NCBI GenBank assembly: GCA_052148155.1
Contig: JBKQIY010000134.1
Span: forward strand, 1 to 55,906
From: JBBQER01 sp052148155
GTDB taxonomy: Bacteria; Actinomycetota; Acidimicrobiia; IMCC26256; PALSA-610
DNA: 55,906 nucleotides
Reading direction: 5' to 3'
Positions 34,221-42,665 of this stretch are shown here, piece by piece. The notes under the pieces were generated by a model. It was not told where the DNA came from. It made no database searches and saw nothing but the letters and a program-made list of their open reading frames with translations. Numbering within the stretch: the stretch's first letter is position 1; the number at the start of each line of letters is the position of its first letter. A program made the translations under genes and the position numbers.

Positions 34221-34582
34221 TGCGCCCTCACATCCGGCGTTCCACATCCGTGCTGAGTGCAATTTTTATTGTCACGCTCGTCGTCTACGTCCTGGTACGG
34301 CCCGCGTCGGTGTCGCCGCAAGACACGGCGCCCGCCACACCGCCGACCACGGCGACCCAGACGACCCGCCCGCCCACGACGTCACCGACGCTGCGACCGA
34401 CGACGACGACGAGCGTGACGCGGACGCGTTCGCCGACAACTTCGCTGCCGCCACCGTCGAGATCGACCCCACCGGCGACGAGTTCATCCACCTCGAGTAG
34501 CCCGACATCCACCACACGCGACGCAACGACCCCGTCGAACCCCACGCCAAGAACGAGCCGCTCCTCACCAGCGTCCCCCTGA
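34220..34582 (+). CDS. small membrane-anchored Thr/Pro-rich protein (uncertain frame)
   Basis: 120 residues starting at the ATG that shares a base with the MscS stop. Residues 8-27 form a transmembrane or signal segment (SVLSAIFIVTLVVYVLVRPA); the remainder is Thr/Pro/Ser-rich and would be an extracytoplasmic disordered tail. From about 34320 to 34500 another plus frame has markedly higher G/C at third positions and ends in an acidic sequence (DADAFADNFAAATVEIDPTG) at a TAG. Therefore a frameshift after the membrane segment is possible and the real C-terminus may be acidic rather than Thr-rich. Confidence 0.4.
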   Translation: MRPHIRRSTSVLSAIFIVTLVVYVLVRPASVSPQDTAPATPPTTATQTTRPPTTSPTLRPTTTTSVTRTRSPTTSLPPPSRSTPPATSSSTSSSPTSTTRDATTPSNPTPRTSRSSPASP

Positions 34583-35399
34583 CCGCGATGAGACACACCG
34601 CCCGCGCGGCCGGCCTCACCACCATCGGTCAGTTCCAGTCGGCGCCCCAGTCGGTTGGTCGAGTGCCCGCTGCAGGTGATTGCCTCCCTCCGGAGGCGGG
34701 CGTCGGCAAGGCGCTCCGCTGCGCCCCGCCCGGCCGAATTCGAGATGCCGCCACCGTGTCCGCGATCTCACGCTCCGGCAGCGCGCGAACGCGGTTGCAA
34801 TCAGACAAGCGGCGGACGAATGACTGCACTCGGCCGGCGCGCGCCTCATTCCCCAGCGCCCCGAAGATGTCGACGGCGATGCAGCGCGCGCTCACGGCCA
34901 CTCGGTGCTGCTTGTCGGAGCTGCATCCTGATGCGGGAGAAGCCCCGTATCGAACCAGAACGGACAGTTACGCCAACCACGCGAATCGCTCAGATCATGT
35001 GGCTTGCATCATCAGCGTAAGGTGAGCCAAACGGTTCTGCTCCGACCTCGCGCCTAGCCCCCGCGTCGTCGCCGGTCCAGAACCAGCTCATGTGTTGAGC
35101 TGGGAGGGACATCGATCGATGAGCAGGACCGAATCATTCGCGACGTCGCGCGGTGTACTCGAAGCGGCCGACTCAGGCAACGAACTTCGCGACCGGCACC
35201 GTGAGGAACGCCGTGTACGCGCAGCATCGTCGGCCGTCACCGACACGCGCAGCCCGGCCCAATCGTACGAATATGCGGTCGGTCGACTTGTCGGGTCCCG
35301 CTTGACGCTCGCTGCGTACCTGACTTATGAGACAGTCGATCACGACGTCGCCGAACGCTTCTGCGGCGATTCCCTCGGCCGTCAAGGTGAGAGGCCAGC
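34583..35399. other. gene-poor stretch before the repeat-protein gene
   Basis: Two weak candidates exist: a 90-codon minus frame (34629-34901, beginning MAVSARCIAVDIFGALGNEA) and a 103-codon plus frame (35092-35403) whose stop overlaps the next start. Neither shows a domain or good ribosome site, so neither is called. Confidence 0.35.
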
Positions 35400-36806
35400 A
35401 TGAAACGCGTGTTCAGGATCGCTCGCAGCCGCGCGGCGCAAGTTGGCCTCCTCTGCGGTCTCGTCACCGCGGTGGTGTTAGGTCTCGCCGCTCCCGCATG
35501 GCCGTGCGTCGCGACCATCACAGGCGCGACCTACTGCTCGGACAATCAGCTCGTCGTCGAATGGTCGCTGAGCAACGGACCCGCCGGCGGACCGATGTCG
35601 GTCGGTCCCGCAGTCGCGCTGATCGGCTCGAATACCTACGCCGCCACCGGATTCACCCCAACCGTTTCGTCTAATAGCACGACCATGGCGTCGTCTGTCG
35701 TGACCAACTTCAACGCGGGCACGATCACGCTGAACGTCCAGGTCAGCTGGCCTGAGGACAACTTCTCCACCCTCGCCAGCGGCACGGCTGACCTCAGTTT
35801 GTGCACCACGCCGACCACAACCACCACAACAGCGCCGACGTGTCCGACGACGACGACGTATCCGACGACGACGACGTATCCGACGACGACGACGACGTAT
35901 CCGACGACGACGACGTATCCGACCACGACGACGACGTGTCCGACGACGACGACGACGTATCCGACCACGACGTATCCGACGACGACGACGACGTATCCGA
36001 CCACGACGACGTATCCGACCACGACGACGTATCCGACGACGACGACGTATCCGACGACGACGACGTATCCGACGACGACGACGACGTATCCGACGACGAC
36101 GTATCCGACCACGACGACGTATCCGACGACGACGACGACGTATCCGACGACGACGACGTATCCGACCACGACGACGGCGGCGTACCCGGCGGCTGAGATG
36201 TGCCAAAATCTGGTGGCTTCGCCCGGCAACGGTCGCGCGATGTTGCGTTGGACGGCGCCTGACGGAGGCCAAGGCGAGCGGATCGTTGGCTATGTGGTCA
36301 CGCCGTACCTCGGCTCGTTTGCCCTCCCCTCGCAGGTGGTCCGGCCGGCGCGAACAAGCGATGTCGTCTCAGGGTTGGTGAACGGGCTGACCTACCGATT
36401 CAGAGTCGCAGCGGAGACCGCGAACGGCACCGGCCCACGTTCCATCCCGACCAACGGCGTGACAATCGGGGTCCCAACCGCGCCGACCGCGGTGACCGCG
36501 GCCGTACGGGCAGGCACGGCCGAAGTGCGGTGGAAGGTACCGACGGCCACGAACGGTTCACCGATCACCGGATACGTCGTCACCCCCTACCGCGACGGCG
36601 TCGCTCAACCTGCGCGCTGGTTGTCGTCGCACGCGACGAGCGTGAGCATCCCCGGATTGACGGCCGGCCAGAGCTACACGTTCCGGGTTGCCGCCAAGAA
36701 CCACCGAGGCGTCGGACCGCAGTCCAACCCCTCGAGTGCGGTCAGGGCCGAGAACGCGGCATCACCGCTCGTCGTCGTGCAGACGTTGATCGCCTGGCTC
36801 CTGTGA
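35400..36806 (+). CDS. secreted protein with Tyr-Pro-Thr repeat stalk and two fibronectin type III domains
   Basis: 468 residues. A signal peptide (residues 1-36, ending AAPAWP) is followed by an N-terminal domain of about 100 residues with three Cys (PCVAT, YCSD, LSLC). A stalk of about 18 units of (Y/C)PTTT(T)(T) follows, then two FN3 domains: one with SPGNGRAMLRWTAPD, VVTPYLG and TYRFRVAAETANGTGP, the other with TAEVRWKVPTATNGSPITGY and SYTFRVAAKNHRGVGP. The short hydrophobic C-terminus (VVVQTLIAWLL) lacks the positive tail of a stop-transfer signal. Such Thr-rich stalks are often O-mannosylated in actinobacteria. A surface adhesion role is inferred. It is followed by the Dyp peroxidase after 215 bases. 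Confidence 0.85.
   Translation: MKRVFRIARSRAAQVGLLCGLVTAVVLGLAAPAWPCVATITGATYCSDNQLVVEWSLSNGPAGGPMSVGPAVALIGSNTYAATGFTPTVSSNSTTMASSVVTNFNAGTITLNVQVSWPEDNFSTLASGTADLSLCTTPTTTTTTAPTCPTTTTYPTTTTYPTTTTTYPTTTTYPTTTTTCPTTTTTYPTTTYPTTTTTYPTTTTYPTTTTYPTTTTYPTTTTYPTTTTTYPTTTYPTTTTYPTTTTTYPTTTTYPTTTTAAYPAAEMCQNLVASPGNGRAMLRWTAPDGGQGERIVGYVVTPYLGSFALPSQVVRPARTSDVVSGLVNGLTYRFRVAAETANGTGPRSIPTNGVTIGVPTAPTAVTAAVRAGTAEVRWKVPTATNGSPITGYVVTPYRDGVAQPARWLSSHATSVSIPGLTAGQSYTFRVAAKNHRGVGPQSNPSSAVRAENAASPLVVVQTLIAWLL
35843..36178 (+). repeat. in-frame minisatellite encoding the (Y/C)PTTT(T)(T) stalk
   Basis: About 336 bases made of 15-, 18- and 21-base units, each a CCG codon followed by ACG/ACC repeats and TAT (twice TGT). 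The ACG tracts vary between three and five codons, always in whole codons, so the reading frame is kept. It reads open in several other frames (Asp/Val-rich), but these are by-products. Slippage should change stalk length between strains. Confidence 0.9.
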
Positions 36807-37021
36807 TGCACGAGCATTGAGCCGTCATCGGCGTCCGCGGAGCAACGACCCGGTCGCCGTATACCGAAAACCCGCACGACCTGGTCTCGGAGGTAACTCG
36901 TCGGAGTGAGTGGAACCCGTTCGGCAAACCCGTGCCGGGACGACGACCGGCGATTTCCTCGCTCGGATGCCTGGCTGACCAGACGGAACACGCTGACAGA
37001 GGGAAACGAAGTGGTTCCGTC

Positions 37022-38629
37022 GTGACCGATTCACCGACGCCGCTGTCGCGGCGAGGCTTTCTTGGTCGGTTGGGAGCGACGGCCGCGACGTTGGCGGTTG
37101 CGCCGGGGTTGGTCGGAAAGACGTTGCCGGCTGGTGCCAACACCGTTGCGGGCACGGCGGCGGGCAGGCCGGCTGCGGCGACCGGGTTGGATCTGAACGA
37201 CATTCAAGGAAATATTCTTGCCGGGTTCAACAAGGACTTCGGGTCGTTCATCGGCGTGCAGTTTCCATCCGCGGAAGTCGGTCTGGCGTGGCTTGCAGAC
37301 CTCATCCCCGAGATCGCGACGGTGACGGAAGTTTCTGCGTTCAACGCGGCGTTCCAGGGTGTCGCGGCCCGCGCACGGGTGTCGCCGTCGACGTTGTCGG
37401 CGACGTGGGTGAACGTCGCGTTTACCTTTGCGGGTTTGGATGCGTTGGGGGTGGCGGGCACGGACTTGGCGCAGTTCCCACCCGAGTTCGCGGCTGGGAT
37501 GGTCGCCCGCGCGGGTGTGCTCGGCGATGTCGGACTGAGCGCCCCGACGCGTTGGCCGGCACCCTTACAACAGCAGTCGCACGCCCTCGTTCTGATCGGC
37601 GCGGATCAGGCGTCAGGTCGGGCGACCGCGGTCACGCAACAACAGCAGTTGGCTGCCAAGCACGGCGTCACCGTGTTGTGGGTGCAAGAGGCTGCGGTGC
37701 GGGCCGACGAGCCGGGTTTCGAACATTTCGGCTACCGGGACGGCATCTCACAACCTGGGGTTCGTGGCTACACGCCGGTGTCTGACCCGTCGAACCCGAA
37801 CCAGGGTGAGCCGGGACAGGATCTGGTCTGGGCGGGCGAGTTCCTGATCGGTCAGCCGACCCAAGCTGGAGTGGGTCAGCCGATCACGACACCGGGGCCG
37901 ATCTCGCAGGCGGGTCCGGCCTGGACGACGAACGGGTCGTTCCTCGTGTTTCGACGGCTGCGCCAGGACGTCGAAGGTTTCTGGGCGTTCGTGGCGAAAA
38001 CGGCACGCACGGCGGGCATCAGTCAAGACCTGGCCGGAGCGAAACTTGTCGGCCGCTACAAAAGCGGCGCGCCGCTCGAGACGACCGGAAACCAGTCCAA
38101 GGATCCCGGTCCTTTTTATCCGTCGTTGCTGACTGCCGCGAACATCAACAACTTCGACTACAGCGATCTCGGGGGATCCGTCGTGCCGTTGGCGGCGCAT
38201 ATCCGCAAGGCCAACCCTCGCGATGAGCTGACCAACTCCGGAGGCCTGGCCGACACGCTCACCCACCGCATCATCCGTCGGGGTATCCCGTTCGGTACGT
38301 CGCTCCCACCGGGAACGCGGGCCAGCGACCCGGCCGCCAACCCGGCATTCCCGAACGACCGAGGACTGTTCTTTGTCTGCTACCAGAGCTCGATCGCTCA
38401 ACAGTTCGAGTTCATACAAAACAACTGGGTCAACAATCCGAACTTCCCGGTCAAAGGAGCCGGCCAGGACCCGGTCACCTCACCACCAACGCTGCCCGGC
38501 TCTTTCACGATTCCAGGAAGCCCGGCCCACCACGTCGAACTGCTCGCACGTTTCGTGGAGACAACCGGAGGTGACTACTACTTCCAGCCGTCCGTCTCCG
38601 CGCTTGGCTTCCTCGTGGCACAACCGTAG
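37022..38629 (+). CDS. Tat-exported Dyp-type peroxidase
   Basis: About 535 residues. The twin-arginine signal SRRGFLGRLGATAATLAVAP is at the N-terminus from GTG 37022; the longer upstream frame would bury it. The distal GxxDG motif reads FGYRDGISQPG (about residue 239), and the proximal heme His is likely in VVPLAAHIRKANPRDE. Length and the Tat signal fit the exported A-type subgroup. It uses peroxide to oxidise dyes, phenols or lignin-like compounds outside the membrane. No encapsulin gene is adjacent. The neighbouring surface FN3 protein may be part of the same extracellular function, but this is only positional. Confidence 0.93.
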   Translation: MTDSPTPLSRRGFLGRLGATAATLAVAPGLVGKTLPAGANTVAGTAAGRPAAATGLDLNDIQGNILAGFNKDFGSFIGVQFPSAEVGLAWLADLIPEIATVTEVSAFNAAFQGVAARARVSPSTLSATWVNVAFTFAGLDALGVAGTDLAQFPPEFAAGMVARAGVLGDVGLSAPTRWPAPLQQQSHALVLIGADQASGRATAVTQQQQLAAKHGVTVLWVQEAAVRADEPGFEHFGYRDGISQPGVRGYTPVSDPSNPNQGEPGQDLVWAGEFLIGQPTQAGVGQPITTPGPISQAGPAWTTNGSFLVFRRLRQDVEGFWAFVAKTARTAGISQDLAGAKLVGRYKSGAPLETTGNQSKDPGPFYPSLLTAANINNFDYSDLGGSVVPLAAHIRKANPRDELTNSGGLADTLTHRIIRRGIPFGTSLPPGTRASDPAANPAFPNDRGLFFVCYQSSIAQQFEFIQNNWVNNPNFPVKGAGQDPVTSPPTLPGSFTIPGSPAHHVELLARFVETTGGDYYFQPSVSALGFLVAQP

Positions 38630-38754
38630 CGACATGCCGAACTGCACTCCGGATATACAGCGTCACTCGCCGACACCCGCCAAACGCGTGGCCTCTCAGT
38701 TGACGATGATCTCAGCCGGCCCGAGTTTCCGCCGTTGCGCGGTGTCGCTGGTCC

Positions 38755-39717
38755 TCAAAGCAGATCGGTGACGTCGAGCCCGACGTCTTTCGTCGTCTCC
38801 GGCGTCGGGGTGGGCGACCGGTTGGGGCTTCGGGTCCGCGGTCCTCGCGGATTGTCGAGGCCGGCGCGGACTCCGGATCGGATGGTCAGGAACGCTTCGC
38901 GCGTCCCGAGCCCCGACGCGGTCGCGCTTTCCGCCAGGACGCGCTCGACGGTCGACGCATCGAGTACCCCTGACCCGACGATTTGTCCGAGACTGAACGC
39001 GGCGCGATTCAGTGTGCTGTTGCGCGATCCGTTCGGCGCCGATCGGACGCGATCAGCTTCGCGGTCGAGCGCGACACGAGCCCACGCGGACGTTGCCGCG
39101 TCGATCCGAACGGGATCGTGCACGTCCGAAGATCGCGATCGTTGCGGCGTTCGCAAAAGGTCGAGCATCCAGCCGGGCAGTCGTGGGAGATCGTCGGGAA
39201 CAACCTCCCAACGGTATGTGCTGCCGTTCGCGTGCACGCTCGGTGGTGCGATGACGTAGCCGCCATCACCTCGGACGTCGACGCCGGGGCCGAGCCGGGT
39301 TCCTGTCGAGTTCTGCACCGGCTCGCCCGGATGTGCGAACAGGAGGTGCCAGCCGCCGGAGCCGGTGCGCACGACGGGCCCTCGGGGGAGGGGCCCGTAA
39401 TCGCCGACGCGTGCGCGCATGGTCGCGCCTCCGTGGGGCGGGTCGATGTCGATCACGACGAGTCCGCTTTCGGTTCCGGTACGCACCGCGACGTTGGCCG
39501 ATGGCCACCTCCGCCACCACGCCATGATCTGGCCGCGATTGGTGCTCGCCGCGTGGAGCCCTCGCGCGGTGCGCGGATGTTTGCCGGGCGACGAGCAATC
39601 GAGTTGGCCACACGAGCAGCCGTTGCGGCCGACAGAATGGCACGGCAGGACCGGCCAACCCCGCGACGCGTAATCCAGCGCGGCGGCGTGCACGCCGCCG
39701 CGGTCGATGGCGGTCAT
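38755..39717 (-). CDS. bifunctional DNA primase/polymerase (prim-pol)
   Basis: 320 residues. The N-terminal prim-pol domain shows ALDYASRGWPVLPCHSVGRN, a Cys cluster (GCSCGQLDCSSPGKHP), the catalytic VIDIDPPHGG (DxD), the TGSGGWHLLF motif with the nucleotide-binding His, and GVDVRGDGGYVIAPPSVHANG with the third acidic residue. The C-terminal third is a helical region plus a Pro/Thr-rich tail. Such proteins prime replication of plasmids, phages and integrative elements. No helicase domain is fused. It overlaps the upstream gene by 4 bases (ATGA). Confidence 0.92.
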   Translation of the reverse strand: MTAIDRGGVHAAALDYASRGWPVLPCHSVGRNGCSCGQLDCSSPGKHPRTARGLHAASTNRGQIMAWWRRWPSANVAVRTGTESGLVVIDIDPPHGGATMRARVGDYGPLPRGPVVRTGSGGWHLLFAHPGEPVQNSTGTRLGPGVDVRGDGGYVIAPPSVHANGSTYRWEVVPDDLPRLPGWMLDLLRTPQRSRSSDVHDPVRIDAATSAWARVALDREADRVRSAPNGSRNSTLNRAAFSLGQIVGSGVLDASTVERVLAESATASGLGTREAFLTIRSGVRAGLDNPRGPRTRSPNRSPTPTPETTKDVGLDVTDLL

Positions 39718-40325
39718 CGGCGAAGCTCGATCGTGTCCGGCTCACGTCGGGGGAGTTGCGGGCCCGTCTGAGGGGCGCTGCGAGGTTCGTTCGTCAACGT
39801 CGCGGGTTCGGCGTAGCCGTATGCAAGTGCTGCGGCCGCAGGCGAGTTGAGCGCGAGGGTGTGACGACCCGCGGTCGCGAAGTCGACGATCAGCTCGCCG
39901 CGCGTGCGGTCAATGTCCTCGACGGTGCCGAACACCGCGTAGGGCGGCAGGTCGAAGCCGTCGACATCGACCAGGTCGCCTGTCGCGTCTCGAAGTGTGA
40001 CCAATTCGCCGACGGCGAGCTCGTGTCCGCCTGGACTGACTGGCGGGCCGCGCAGCGTCCCGTCGAGCTTCAGCATTGCCCGCGCCCCTCGGTTGGCCGC
40101 TGCCACCTCCTTGGCGGTTGTGCCGAGAAGGGGTCGTTCGGTCCCCGCGCCGCGAGCCGCGTACCATGCACCGACCTCGGCCAACAGCGACAGGCCCCCG
40201 CCTTGCGCGCCGAGTTCCACGAGCTCCGCGAGCCCCTCGATCTGGGTCGCGTTCAACGCCAAGTCGTCACGCATGTCGGCGCGGTCGTCGCCGCCCGAAC
40301 CTGACGGAGCGAGATGATTGTGCAT
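39714..40325 (-). CDS. protein resembling the C-terminal part of relaxase/SF1 helicases
   Basis: 203 residues. The middle reads TAKEVAAANRGARAMLKLDG, then TLRGPPVSPGGHELAVGELVTLRD and FGTVEDIDRTRGELIVDFAT, then AGRHTLAL. This resembles the region of MobF/TraA relaxase helicases that reads N-ARA-L---G-L-GP-----G--F--GDRV--LRND, then G--G-V--ID----L-V----G. The following A-AYGYAEPAT would replace the usual YAxTxHKxQG motif, which is absent, as is any Walker A. It may be a separated, ATPase-dead domain or a decayed fragment. It is coupled to prim-pol, so a role in element replication or transfer is likely. Confidence 0.45.
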   Translation of the reverse strand: MHNHLAPSGSGGDDRADMRDDLALNATQIEGLAELVELGAQGGGLSLLAEVGAWYAARGAGTERPLLGTTAKEVAAANRGARAMLKLDGTLRGPPVSPGGHELAVGELVTLRDATGDLVDVDGFDLPPYAVFGTVEDIDRTRGELIVDFATAGRHTLALNSPAAAALAYGYAEPATLTNEPRSAPQTGPQLPRREPDTIELRR

Positions 40326-40446
40326 AACCCCCTAATGGCGCGCGCAGATCCCAAAACGCGACGAGGAATCCCATTCGGTGGGGGAAGTCGCCGTCGCGGG
40401 CGCGTACACCCCGCGCCGAAACATCGGTGCGTTCGGGGAGGGACCG

Positions 40447-40477
40447 TTTGACATATACGAACGTATGTTCGTATCGT
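40447..40477 (+). promoter_or_regulatory. promoter of the small zinc-ribbon gene
   Basis: A TTGACA -35 (40447-40452) and a TATCGT -10-like element (40472-40477), 19 bases apart, flank the LexA palindrome. The GTG at 40484 is 6 bases after the -10, so the transcript would be leaderless. Confidence 0.45.
40455..40474. promoter_or_regulatory. lexA box: LexA (SOS) box
   Basis: ATACGAACGTATGTTCGTAT is a perfect 8-base inverted repeat with a 4-base spacer. Its core CGAACGTATGTTCG (40458-40471) fits the Gram-positive/actinobacterial LexA consensus CGAAC-N4-GTTCG exactly. It occupies the space between the -35 and -10 of the zinc-ribbon gene, the standard position for LexA repression. Confidence 0.75.
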
Positions 40478-40483
40478 GTGGGT

Positions 40484-40660
40484 GTGGCCTTGCACCAGTA
40501 CGAAGCGAGATGTGCCTGCGGCCAATGCTGGCGCGTGTACCGCGAGCGCGACGAGGACGACGACGACGCGATGGCGACCTGCGTCGCGTGTGGAGCGGAC
40601 ACGTTCGACCTCACCGACGTTGGCGAACTGCGGTCCGCTGGACGCGACGTGAATCCCTGA
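40484..40660 (+). CDS. small zinc-ribbon protein under a LexA box
   Basis: 58 residues from the GTG that starts VALHQYEARCACGQCWRVYR. Two CxxC knuckles (CGQC and CVAC) separated by an acidic stretch (ERDEDDDDAMAT) form a likely zinc ribbon. It stands alone on the plus strand between two minus-strand blocks of the conjugation module. The LexA palindrome lies between its -35 and -10, so DNA damage should induce it. Small zinc-ribbon proteins of mobile elements often act as regulators or bind nucleic acid, but no family is recognised here. Confidence 0.6.
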   Translation: MALHQYEARCACGQCWRVYRERDEDDDDAMATCVACGADTFDLTDVGELRSAGRDVNP

Positions 40661-40709
40661 CCGATGGGGCGGTGCGCCCTCGCCGACCGGCTGCGTTCCG
40701 GACGCGCCG

Positions 40710-42665
40710 CTATTGCGCGTACCAGGGTCTCAGCCGTACCCGCACTGGCAGTTCGCGCCCGTAGAGCAGGACCGCTTCGTCGCGTCGGATGCGCCGAAGC
40801 ATGTCGGCCGGAGCGGTTCGCCGGTAGTTGACATGCTCGCTGATGGTGCGGCGACCGCCGCGCACATCGTCTGTGACGTTGAGTTCGGTGCGGCGCTCGT
40901 CGCCGATGAGTCGGCTGACGTACTCGAGGGTTCCGTCGTCGGCGATGCCGCTACCGAAGAGTTTGGCGCCGTGGTTGTTGAGCACAGTTTGCGCACGGTG
41001 ACCGTAGAGGGTTTTCAGTTGTGCGACGTCCTGCCAGACTGACACGAGTGTGATCCCGTGGCTGCGGGCAGTGGATGCGTAGGCCGGCAGATCGCGCAGC
41101 GGTGCGATGTTGCCAGCTTCGTCGAGGAGTGCCAGGCAGGGACGTTCGAGCGCACCGCGTCGGCTGTTCGCAAGGTCGTAGGCGCGTCGGAGTGCCTGTT
41201 GTACGAGGACGGTCAAGGCCGGCCGCAGTCGTGCCTGTTCGTGCGACGCGGCGACCACGTAGATCGTGTTGTCACCGGTGAGCCATTCATCGAAGTCGAC
41301 GCAGCATGAGCCAGGGCGGCCGACTCCCGGATCGGCGAACGCCGAGATCACATTCTCGGCCGTCGCGAACACTGCACCACGCAAGCGGTCTTCTTTGGCC
41401 CACAGCGACTGGGCGACGCCGAGCGCGTCGAGCTCACCAGACTGGCGACATTCTGCGATGGCTTGCGGAGCGACCGCCGCGTTGATCAGGTGGTCGAGCC
41501 GTTGTTCGACCCGTGCGTCAAGCTCGTCGCGGTCGGATTGGGACCATCGGCTGACGTCCAGCATCGTCCCGTCGACAGGCGCGTCGTCGGTCTGTGGAAG
41601 ACGATCGCGCATGAGCGCGAGTTCTTCGGTGTAGGCCCGGTCGTGCAGGTCGCGCCGTTGCTCGTGTGCCTGCTCGCTCGCGGCGAGGCGGACGATCGCG
41701 GCTTTCACGATGTGCTGGTCGGCCAAAATGCGCTCGATCTCCTTCTGTTCTTGGCTGTCGATCCAGCGCACGACGCCGCGCATCGTTTGACCGCTGAGCG
41801 CGGCGGCGTACAGGTAAGGCGCGAGCGCTCTTCGTGCTTGGGTGTACCAGTAGTCGCCGTCACTGACGGTGTCGACGCGCGGCTGCGCGGCCTCGCATAG
41901 CCAGGACGCGATCCGCATCGCGCCTGGCCAGGTGCGGCATTCGTCGAGCGGCGACCACGACGCCGACGTACGGCCCGTGGACTCGGTGGGGTCGTAGATC
42001 CAGACTTTGCCGCGCTGGCTTCGATGTTCGATGCTGGCGTCGATGAGATCGGCCTTGACCGACGTGGCGATGATCGGACCTTTCCACTCGAGCAGCGCAG
42101 GGATCGCGAACCCGGCGGTCTTGCCGCATCCGGTTGGTCCGATCACCGCGAGGCTGACGCGAGGTTCGGCTGCGATGAGGTGTCGGCCGCAGTAGCCGAG
42201 CGTGAGTCGTCCCGGCTCCGGCGTCTGCACTTTCAGCTGTCGAACGTCGGCTGCTTGCGCGAAGCCGGCGTGGGGTGCGATCCCCAACGCTGAGCCGCGC
42301 CGCCGCGAGTGCCGCCACCACCGGCGCGCGATCCACGCGGCACTCGACGTCATGGCGCACGCGACGAGCGCCGTGCACGCCCAGTAGACGACCGCTCCTG
42401 GAAGCGACGACCGCGCGCCGTCGGGCCAGGCCGCGGCTGGATTCGACAGGTGATGCGACAGCCCGACCAACGCGTTGGTCCCACCGGCGACACCGACCGG
42501 CAACCATCTGTGTACCGAGACGACCGCGGCGAGTTGCGCGCCCGACCAGCAGACGATGCCGGCAAATCCGACGGTCAGCCCCGCGATGAGCGCGGCCTGC
42601 GCGACGACGTCGCCTGAGCGGGATGCACCGTCCGGAAGGCCTTCGCGGCCGGCGGTCGAGATCAT
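40710..42665 (-). CDS. type IV coupling protein (VirD4/TraG-like ATPase)
   Basis: About 651 residues. N-terminal transmembrane helices lie at about residues 18-45 and 85-110, followed by a P-loop NTPase: Walker A VIGPTGCGKTAGFAIPALLE, VKADLIDASIEHR downstream as in coupling proteins, and Walker B CLALLDEAGNI, then LRDLPAYASTARSHGITLVS, VWQDVAQLKTLYG. It brings DNA-relaxase substrates to the secretion channel at the inner membrane. The start MISTAGREGLPD overlaps the stop of the ATPase gene by 4 bases. It is the last gene of the transfer operon. Confidence 0.92.
   Translation of the reverse strand: MISTAGREGLPDGASRSGDVVAQAALIAGLTVGFAGIVCWSGAQLAAVVSVHRWLPVGVAGGTNALVGLSHHLSNPAAAWPDGARSSLPGAVVYWACTALVACAMTSSAAWIARRWWRHSRRRGSALGIAPHAGFAQAADVRQLKVQTPEPGRLTLGYCGRHLIAAEPRVSLAVIGPTGCGKTAGFAIPALLEWKGPIIATSVKADLIDASIEHRSQRGKVWIYDPTESTGRTSASWSPLDECRTWPGAMRIASWLCEAAQPRVDTVSDGDYWYTQARRALAPYLYAAALSGQTMRGVVRWIDSQEQKEIERILADQHIVKAAIVRLAASEQAHEQRRDLHDRAYTEELALMRDRLPQTDDAPVDGTMLDVSRWSQSDRDELDARVEQRLDHLINAAVAPQAIAECRQSGELDALGVAQSLWAKEDRLRGAVFATAENVISAFADPGVGRPGSCCVDFDEWLTGDNTIYVVAASHEQARLRPALTVLVQQALRRAYDLANSRRGALERPCLALLDEAGNIAPLRDLPAYASTARSHGITLVSVWQDVAQLKTLYGHRAQTVLNNHGAKLFGSGIADDGTLEYVSRLIGDERRTELNVTDDVRGGRRTISEHVNYRRTAPADMLRRIRRDEAVLLYGRELPVRVRLRPWYAQ

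Noticed and set aside
35843..36178. Repeat array considered as CRISPR
   Set aside because: Units are 15-21 bases, contiguous, codon-phased and without spacers.
35478..36272. Arg-rich and Val/Gly/Tyr-rich long frames on the minus strand, and an Asp-rich plus frame, over the repeat
   Set aside because: All arise from the short ACG/TAT repeat reading open in every frame; only the frame with a signal peptide and FN3 domains is supported.
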